From Paramuribaculum sp. (GTDB taxonomy: Bacteria > Bacteroidota > Bacteroidia > Bacteroidales > Muribaculaceae), in the NCBI GenBank assembly GCA_029058455.1, contig JAIDXU010000181.1, forward strand, positions 1 through 10,153: 10,153 nt of DNA, in the 5' to 3' direction. The position numbers were made by a program, and so were the translations under genes. Positions within the stretch are counted from its first letter, which is position 1. Every line of letters begins with the position of its first letter. Shown one piece after another: positions 4,629 to 10,153 of this stretch. The notes below the pieces were generated by a model. The model was not told the origin of the DNA. It was given only the letters and a program-made list of their open reading frames with translations, and did not search any database.

Positions 4629-6890
4629 TTACTTACCAAGCTGAAAATCAAGCGTTGGCGACGATATGAGGCGATCATGCGACAGTCTCATATCCGACAA
4701 GGTCTTTCCTCCGAGAGTTACCTTCTTTAGGTCACCCTCTCCGGTGCGGGTAATGACAAGCTCCGAGGCTCCGTAATAGTCGGGGTCGAGGTCAATCTCC
4801 ACTCTGTCAAAAGCGGGCACGGTAAGGGTATAGTAAGGCTCACCGGGACAGTCGGGATAAAGACCCATCATCGAGAATACAGCCCATGCCGACATTGTGC
4901 CGGTATCATCGTTGCCCGGTATTCCGTCGGGGGCATCCGCAAAGTGGGTTTCAAGCAATCGGTCAACCTCCTTGCGGGTGCGCCATTCCTCCCCTTTCAC
5001 ACGGCTGAAAAGATAGGGATATGCAATGTCAGGCTCATTTGAGGGATCGTATAGACCGAGGTCAAACACGCTCTGCAACTTATTTACAAACTTCTTTTTT
5101 CCGCCCATCATGCGTATCATGCCGTCAACATCATGAGGCACGAAGAAAGTGTAGTTCCATGCGCTTCCCTCGTGAAATCCGGGCACAGGTTCGAAATTCT
5201 CACCCTGACGCGGATCGAAAGGCGTGAGGAATGTGCCATCGGCATTAAGCGGACGAAGGGTGCCGGTCTCCTTGCTGTAGTAATGACGGTAGCCCTTGGA
5301 GCGCTGACGCATTGAGTCGGCAAACTCCTTGTCACCGAGTTCGTCGGCAAGACGCGCCAAAGCATTATCGGCCACATAATATTCCAGAGCATGACTCACC
5401 GAATTGTCACCCGAATTGTCAGCGGCATAGAATCCTAACGGAATATATCCGTGGGCAAGATAGGGATCATTGTCAGGTCGCATGAGGTTAGTGGCCGAGG
5501 GCGCGAGCGCGCTTTTTCTCATCGCCTCGTATGCGAGGTTGATGTCAAAGTTCTTAAGTCCTTTACTCCATGTGTCGACAATCACCGGTATGGCGGGATC
5601 ACCCTCCATGGTGAAAGTCTCGCGGCCATAGAGTTCCCATTTCGGAAGCCAGCCCCATTCGCGATACATCTCCACCATCGAGTTGACCATATCTTCCTGC
5701 TTCTCGGGATAGACGAGTGTGAGAAGCTGATGAAGGTTGCGGTAGGTATCCCAAAGCGAGAACACGGTATATCTGTCGCGGTCGGTAGTGAGTATCTCAC
5801 CGTTCTCCATTCCGGGATACTCGCCGTTGACATCCTGAAGAATGTTGGGATGAATGAGCGAATGATAGAGCGCGGTATAGAAGATACGCTTCTTTCCTTC
5901 ATCGCCCCATACTCTTATGCGCCCGAGCTGAGAAGCCCATTGATTGCGCGCATCCGAGAGTAGGTTTTCAAAATTCTTCCCCGATTGCTCGGCATTGAGA
6001 TTGGCCAGAGCGTTGCTCTCTGACACAAACGATACCGCCACGCTCAGTTCTACCTGCTCACCCTGAGACAGCGAGTCATAGCTGAACCAATAGCCGGTAT
6101 CATCGCCCGAAAGCGAGCGAATCGTGCTGTCATAAATCTTATAGGTGCCGTTGTCGGGAGTCCATGCGGCCTCGACTCCGGTCATGAGCGGCTGCTTCTT
6201 CCAATAGCCCGACGATGAGGGCTTTTTGTTGACACGCGCCGCAAAATACATCACGAACACAGCTTTCGGATTATAGCAGAATGTTCCGAGCACACGGCTG
6301 CCGGTGATTTCGGTGTCGCTTACGCGTGTAATCGAGCCGCCGGTTTCATTGCTCAGGCCTATGCCGAGATTAACGAGAATATTTCCCTGCCCGGCGGGAA
6401 AGGTAAATCTTTCAACCGATGTGCGCGGCGAGGCGGTCACCTCTGCCTTTATGCCATATTTTGAAAGATTGACGCTATAATAGCCGGGTGAAGCGATCTC
6501 GTCGGTATATGTAGAGCCATATTTCGTAAAATCGGGTTCGAGCGGACCGGTGGTAGCCATTGTAATGACCGAGCCAAGTTCGGGGCAGCCGACACCGCTG
6601 AGATTCACATGCGAGAAGCCGGTGAGATAGCTGTTGGTATGATCATAGGGGGTTGACCACCAACGACTATCCTTGTCATAACGGTTAAGCTCGGAGCCGG
6701 TAACGTTAAACGGCGACACCGACATCAGACCGTTGGGCACAAGCGCACCCGGATTTGTCGTACCGTAGTTGGTGGTGCCGACAAACGGATTCACATAATC
6801 GAGAATCGTGAGGTCGACCGGCTTCTCACCACACACGGAAAATGATGTTATTGCCGACACAACTGCGGCAGTAATCAAATTCTTTTTCAT
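4629..6890 (-). CDS. GH92 alpha-mannosidase, divergent second copy
   Basis: A 753-residue glycoside hydrolase of family 92, calcium-dependent exo-alpha-mannosidases that trim N-glycans or yeast mannan. The N-terminal domain (about 28-290) has YVNPFVGT (32-39) and GFSHVNLSGVG (91-101). The catalytic (alpha/alpha)6 domain has FSLWDTYR (377-384), HEGSAWNY (573-580; Glu574 in the place of the family's catalytic acid), SNEPD (617-621) and GNDDTGTMSAW (659-669), the loop that carries the catalytic base in the family. The N-terminus is a signal peptide; Cys20 follows FSV, a poor lipobox, so it may be either a lipoprotein or a soluble periplasmic enzyme. Against its upstream paralogue, the NEP loop reads NEPDIA rather than HGNEPSHH, suggesting another linkage or aglycone preference. 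It starts 6 nt after the first GH92 gene and is the last gene of the operon. Confidence 0.95.
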   Translation of the reverse strand: MKKNLITAAVVSAITSFSVCGEKPVDLTILDYVNPFVGTTNYGTTNPGALVPNGLMSVSPFNVTGSELNRYDKDSRWWSTPYDHTNSYLTGFSHVNLSGVGCPELGSVITMATTGPLEPDFTKYGSTYTDEIASPGYYSVNLSKYGIKAEVTASPRTSVERFTFPAGQGNILVNLGIGLSNETGGSITRVSDTEITGSRVLGTFCYNPKAVFVMYFAARVNKKPSSSGYWKKQPLMTGVEAAWTPDNGTYKIYDSTIRSLSGDDTGYWFSYDSLSQGEQVELSVAVSFVSESNALANLNAEQSGKNFENLLSDARNQWASQLGRIRVWGDEGKKRIFYTALYHSLIHPNILQDVNGEYPGMENGEILTTDRDRYTVFSLWDTYRNLHQLLTLVYPEKQEDMVNSMVEMYREWGWLPKWELYGRETFTMEGDPAIPVIVDTWSKGLKNFDINLAYEAMRKSALAPSATNLMRPDNDPYLAHGYIPLGFYAADNSGDNSVSHALEYYVADNALARLADELGDKEFADSMRQRSKGYRHYYSKETGTLRPLNADGTFLTPFDPRQGENFEPVPGFHEGSAWNYTFFVPHDVDGMIRMMGGKKKFVNKLQSVFDLGLYDPSNEPDIAYPYLFSRVKGEEWRTRKEVDRLLETHFADAPDGIPGNDDTGTMSAWAVFSMMGLYPDCPGEPYYTLTVPAFDRVEIDLDPDYYGASELVITRTGEGDLKKVTLGGKTLSDMRLSHDRLISSPTLDFQLGK

Positions 6891-6896
6891 TATCTG

Positions 6897-9026
6897 TTAA
6901 GGTCGGTTTTCGGGAGAAGTTGCGAAATCTGAGGGTTTCGGGCCCATAGTCAGTTCAAGCGTTCCTCCGGCCATAATATCCTCATAGTCGATATAACCTT
7001 TGGCATAAGGTTTTGAATTGAGGGTAGCTGACTGAATATAAATATTTTCGGGCGAATTGTTTACAGTCTTTACTATAAACTGCTTGTTTCCGGGCAAAGA
7101 GATTGACACGCTGTCAAACACCGGCGATCCTATGACAAATCTTCCACCGGCAGGCTCAACCTGATAGAGACCGGCCGACGAAAGCACATACCATGCCGAC
7201 ATCTGACCTACATCCTCGTTGCCACACAATCCGTCGGGAGCGGCGTCATAAAGCTCGTCAACCACACGGCGCACTATCTTGGCACCTTTGGCCGGCTGAC
7301 CGGCATAGTTGTAGAGATAAGCCACATGATGGCTCGGTTCATTGCCGTGAGCATACTGGCCTATCATACCGGAAATATCGGGAGAGGCATCCTCTCCTAA
7401 ATCACCTTCAACAATAAACAGTGAGTCGAGCTTTGCAACAAATTTATCCTCGCCACCGAGCATTTCGATAAGGCCGTGGGGATCCTGCGGCACCATCCAG
7501 AGATATTGCCAGGCATTTCCCTCACAATAATCATCCGCGCGATGGGTGGTTGAGAACGGGTCAAACTCTCCGGGGCGGAAGTTGCCGTTTGAGTCACGAC
7601 CGCGCAAGAAACCGGTTGCCGGGTCAAAATACAGAGCATAGGCACGGCCTCGGCGCTCAAACATGGTGTCGGGTTCTCCGGTCATGGCTGCAACGCGGGC
7701 AATGGCATTGTCGGCCACGGCATATTCAAGAGCTTTGGCCACGCTCTCGTTGCCGTCAGGGAGATCAAAGGCTATATATCCGGGCGATTTGAGACGGTAG
7801 AGCGACCTCTCGTCGAGCAGTGCCGACTGTTTCATAGCTTCAAGAGCGCGGGGCACACTGTCAACAAAACCTTTCAACGCAAGGTCTCCGAGCACTATCA
7901 CACCGGGATTACCAACCATGCAGTTGGTTTCGTTGCCATGCAAATGCCACACGGGAAGTTTGCCCTGCTTGTCATAAATATCAAGGAATGTGTTGGCGAA
8001 ATCTCTCTGCATTCCGGGGAGAATGAGAGTATACAACGGATGAGCGGCGCGATAGGTATCCCAGAGCGAGAAGATTGTATAGCGCGTGTCGGGATCATCG
8101 GCGTCGGTAAATACCGCGGGCGCTGTCATGGTGTGGAACAGCGAGGTAGAAAATACCTTCTTATCCTTTTCGCTGCCACCCTCCACCGTCATTCTCGAAA
8201 GGTTTTCGTTCCACACCTCATCAGCACGGTCGGCATAGCGGTTGAAGTCAAAATCGGGAGCCTCGGTTTCAAGATTAACGCGGGCTTTTTCAATGCTGTT
8301 GGGCGAGATACCCACTCTTGCAACGAGCGGTTGCTCGGAAGGCGCGAAAACGAGTGTAGCAAGTGTATCGTTTATTTCGCTTCTTACAATCGGGCGCGAG
8401 AACTCTGCCTGGAAATAAATCTTCTGGTCATGAGCCCAGCCGGTCGAGAAACGGTAACCTGCAATCGAGGTTGAATCAAGGTCGGTGAAACCAGTATCAT
8501 AAGAGCGATCCCATCCTATGCCATATTTCAGATTGATTTTGAGATAGGCCGAATCAGTGGAATTGAACTCATATTGATGTATGCCTGTTCGGGGTGTGGC
8601 TGTGAGCTTCACATCCACTCCGGCATCTTTGAGCTTCACGCTGTAATATCCGGGTCGCGCCACCTCATCGTCATGAGAAAACGATGAAATATTGAGCGAA
8701 GGATCGGATGTAGGGAAGAAAAGAATATCGCCCAGATCACCTATTCCGGTGCCGCTGAGGTGAGTGTGACTGAATCCCAACAGTGTGCTGTCGGAATAAT
8801 GATAGCCCGAGCACCAATCCCAGCCTTTAACCACCTGCGAGGGGCCGAGCTGCACCATTCCAAAAGGCACGTTTGCGCCAAGAAACACATGACCGTGACC
8901 TCCCGTGCCTATCATCGGATCGACATAATCGGTAAGACGGGGAGACTCCTTATCGGCCACGCTGCCGCAAGCTGTGATACCGGCAGCGATTATCGGCAAC
9001 AATGCCGCATATTTATTGATTTTCAT
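6897..9026 (-). CDS. GH92 alpha-mannosidase, lipoprotein
   Basis: A 709-residue family-92 glycoside hydrolase expected to release terminal alpha-linked mannose with calcium. It begins with a lipoprotein signal peptide whose lipobox is ITAC (17-20; Cys20 acylated). Residues after Cys20 (GSVADKES) show no clear surface-export motif, so which face of the outer membrane it occupies is open. Classic GH92 motifs run in order: DPMIGTGGHGHVFLGA (36-51), GWDWCSGYHYSD (68-79), GFSHTHLSGTG (84-94), FSLWDTYR (319-326), CEGNAWQY (501-508; Glu502 the presumed catalytic acid), HGNEPSHH (560-567) and GNEDVGQMSAWY (602-613; the catalytic-base loop). These match the common alpha-mannosidase type more closely than the second copy does. 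It lies 5 nt after the ROK kinase gene and 6 nt before the second GH92 gene, so all three are one operon. Exact linkage (alpha-1,2, 1,3 or other) is not readable here. Confidence 0.96.
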   Translation of the reverse strand: MKINKYAALLPIIAAGITACGSVADKESPRLTDYVDPMIGTGGHGHVFLGANVPFGMVQLGPSQVVKGWDWCSGYHYSDSTLLGFSHTHLSGTGIGDLGDILFFPTSDPSLNISSFSHDDEVARPGYYSVKLKDAGVDVKLTATPRTGIHQYEFNSTDSAYLKINLKYGIGWDRSYDTGFTDLDSTSIAGYRFSTGWAHDQKIYFQAEFSRPIVRSEINDTLATLVFAPSEQPLVARVGISPNSIEKARVNLETEAPDFDFNRYADRADEVWNENLSRMTVEGGSEKDKKVFSTSLFHTMTAPAVFTDADDPDTRYTIFSLWDTYRAAHPLYTLILPGMQRDFANTFLDIYDKQGKLPVWHLHGNETNCMVGNPGVIVLGDLALKGFVDSVPRALEAMKQSALLDERSLYRLKSPGYIAFDLPDGNESVAKALEYAVADNAIARVAAMTGEPDTMFERRGRAYALYFDPATGFLRGRDSNGNFRPGEFDPFSTTHRADDYCEGNAWQYLWMVPQDPHGLIEMLGGEDKFVAKLDSLFIVEGDLGEDASPDISGMIGQYAHGNEPSHHVAYLYNYAGQPAKGAKIVRRVVDELYDAAPDGLCGNEDVGQMSAWYVLSSAGLYQVEPAGGRFVIGSPVFDSVSISLPGNKQFIVKTVNNSPENIYIQSATLNSKPYAKGYIDYEDIMAGGTLELTMGPKPSDFATSPENRP

Positions 9027-9031
9027 GATTA

Positions 9032-10150
9032 TTATTGCTGATTTTTACGAGCCTCACGGTCGAGTTGTGAGAGTGCGAAAACGTATGCGCCTGCCGAGAT
9101 AGCTTTTGATGCGCCAATTTTTGAGAATGTCAGACCAATGCGTTTGAGGGGGTCATATACAATAGTCTCATCGGTGCCGTAGATTCTGAGAGTGCGGCGG
9201 TCACCGTTGGCAAAGAGTTTGAATTCCTCCGGATCATCGAGATTAAACACTTCCATCTGCACACGCTTCATAGTTTCGCCGTTGAGGGTGGAGATATGAC
9301 CTCTCAGCTCCTCAAGCAGTGCGGGAGCGATATATTTGCGAGCTGCGGTAATACCACCGCCTATCACAATAATTCCGTCGATGAGCTGCACGGCGCTTGC
9401 AATAGCATGGCCGGCCACGCGTCCCATCTTTTCAAATGCTCCGATAGCGGCCTCGCGGTTGCCGGGGCGTAATCCTTCGGCAATCTCAAAGATTTCCTTA
9501 GGCTCATAATTATGATCGAGGTGACCTGACAGCTCGCCGTAAACGCGTTTTATGGCTCTGACAGCCACACCCTCTTCGATTATTATGCTTGGATCATCAG
9601 GGTGGGGAAGGCAATATGTCTCCACACAGGAGTTGTCACCACGGTTCAGCTCTCCGTTGACAACAATACCAATACCGAAACCGGTGCCGAATGTATATCC
9701 TATCAGATTGTGATACTGCTTCGGGCTGCCCATCTCGGCCAGACGGCTGTTGATGTCGGGCAACACGCCATAAAGCGCTTCGCCGAAAGCATAGAGATCG
9801 CCGTCATTGTTGATGAAAACAGGCAGATTGAACTTACGGCTGAGGAAAGGGCCGAGAGCTACACCGTCACGGAAAGAGGGGAAGTTGGGGAGAAAACCGT
9901 CGATAATACCCATCGAATAATCAGCCGGGCCGGGGAAGGCGAAGCTTATGGCCGACGGCTTGTCGTCGAGAGAATCAATGATCTGCTGAAAACCCTCCAC
10001 CATCGTAGCCAGACATTTGTCAAGGTCATGAGCATTTGACGGCATAGTGATGGGTTTGACAATATATTCACAACCTCTCATTGCGCCGAACACAAAATTT
10101 GTGCCACCGGCATCAAGGGTAATAACTATTCGTTTGTCGTGACGATACAT
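9032..10150 (-). CDS. ROK-family sugar kinase
   Basis: A 372-residue cytosolic ROK (repressor, ORF, kinase) protein with no DNA-binding N-terminus, so a kinase and not a repressor. The ATP-phosphate motif LDAGGTN is at 12-18. NNDGD (114-118) holds the presumed catalytic Asp116. FGTGFGIGIVVNGELNRG (154-171) is the ROK signature, and IVIGGGI (261-267) the adenosine-binding segment. The Cys-rich zinc motif of typical ROK kinases (CxCGxxGC) is missing; CVETYC (175-180) stands nearby instead. It is about 50 residues longer than usual, apparently from extra sequence at about 290-345. With two alpha-mannosidase genes downstream by 5 nt, mannose is the likeliest substrate (glucose or N-acetylated sugars possible); this is inference from context. 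The ATG at 10150 lies 3 nt from the window edge, so the true start could be slightly upstream, though DAGGT near residue 13 fits a complete N-terminus. The operon promoter is outside the window. Confidence 0.9.
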   Translation of the reverse strand: MYRHDKRIVITLDAGGTNFVFGAMRGCEYIVKPITMPSNAHDLDKCLATMVEGFQQIIDSLDDKPSAISFAFPGPADYSMGIIDGFLPNFPSFRDGVALGPFLSRKFNLPVFINNDGDLYAFGEALYGVLPDINSRLAEMGSPKQYHNLIGYTFGTGFGIGIVVNGELNRGDNSCVETYCLPHPDDPSIIIEEGVAVRAIKRVYGELSGHLDHNYEPKEIFEIAEGLRPGNREAAIGAFEKMGRVAGHAIASAVQLIDGIIVIGGGITAARKYIAPALLEELRGHISTLNGETMKRVQMEVFNLDDPEEFKLFANGDRRTLRIYGTDETIVYDPLKRIGLTFSKIGASKAISAGAYVFALSQLDREARKNQQ

Positions 10151-10153
10151 GGT

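Noticed and set aside
5451..5963. 170-codon plus-strand frame inside the second GH92 gene
   Set aside because: It lies opposite conserved GH92 motifs, has no domain or signal, and a similar frame opposes the other GH92 gene; it arises from codon bias.
7938..8474. 178-codon plus-strand frame inside the first GH92 gene
   Set aside because: Antisense to conserved GH92 catalytic-domain sequence, with no recognisable family or promoter.
9602..10039. 145-codon plus-strand frame inside the ROK kinase gene
   Set aside because: Overlaps the ROK signature region on the other strand and has no independent support.

Overview
The window reads as chromosomal DNA of a gut-type Bacteroidota, most likely order Bacteroidales. 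A family such as Muribaculaceae would fit the roughly even GC content, but that last step is a guess. The evidence is a short primary sigma factor without region 1.1, two GH92 glycosidases, a DUF3127 protein, starts without Shine-Dalgarno sequences, and two promoters matching the Bacteroidetes pattern TTTG-N19/20-TAnnTTTG. Nothing looks mobile: there are no insertion sequences, phage genes, CRISPR arrays, tRNA or rRNA. Genes fill almost everything, and no gap exceeds about 110 bases.

Layout from left to right. (1) 22-879 (+): an exported TPR protein, the only plus-strand gene, whose 3' end overlaps the next gene tail to tail. (2) 860-3083 (-): a two-gene operon. The upstream gene is an AmgK-like sugar kinase fused to the C-terminal domain of RapZ. 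The downstream gene, 1 nt away, is a MurU-like sugar-1-phosphate nucleotidyltransferase. Together they look like a MurNAc or amino-sugar salvage route to UDP-MurNAc with a built-in sensor domain. (3) 3182-3565 (-): a small DUF3127 protein laid out like a single-stranded-DNA-binding protein, with its own promoter and a strong terminator-like hairpin behind it. (4) 3660-4520 (-): the primary sigma factor RpoD with its own promoter. (5) 4629-10150 (-): a three-gene operon with 5- and 6-nt gaps, encoding a ROK-family sugar kinase and two GH92 alpha-mannosidases. It ends in a perfect 16-bp inverted repeat directly upstream of the rpoD promoter.

Functionally, the right half looks like mannose release from alpha-mannosides (N-glycans or mannans) outside the cytoplasm, followed by phosphorylation of a freed sugar inside. 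The left half looks like peptidoglycan or amino-sugar recycling. The most interesting item is the kinase-RapZ fusion next to a MurU-like enzyme. It suggests direct metabolite control, perhaps by glucosamine-6-phosphate, of a cell-wall salvage pathway in a phylum where I know of no GlmY/GlmZ small RNAs.
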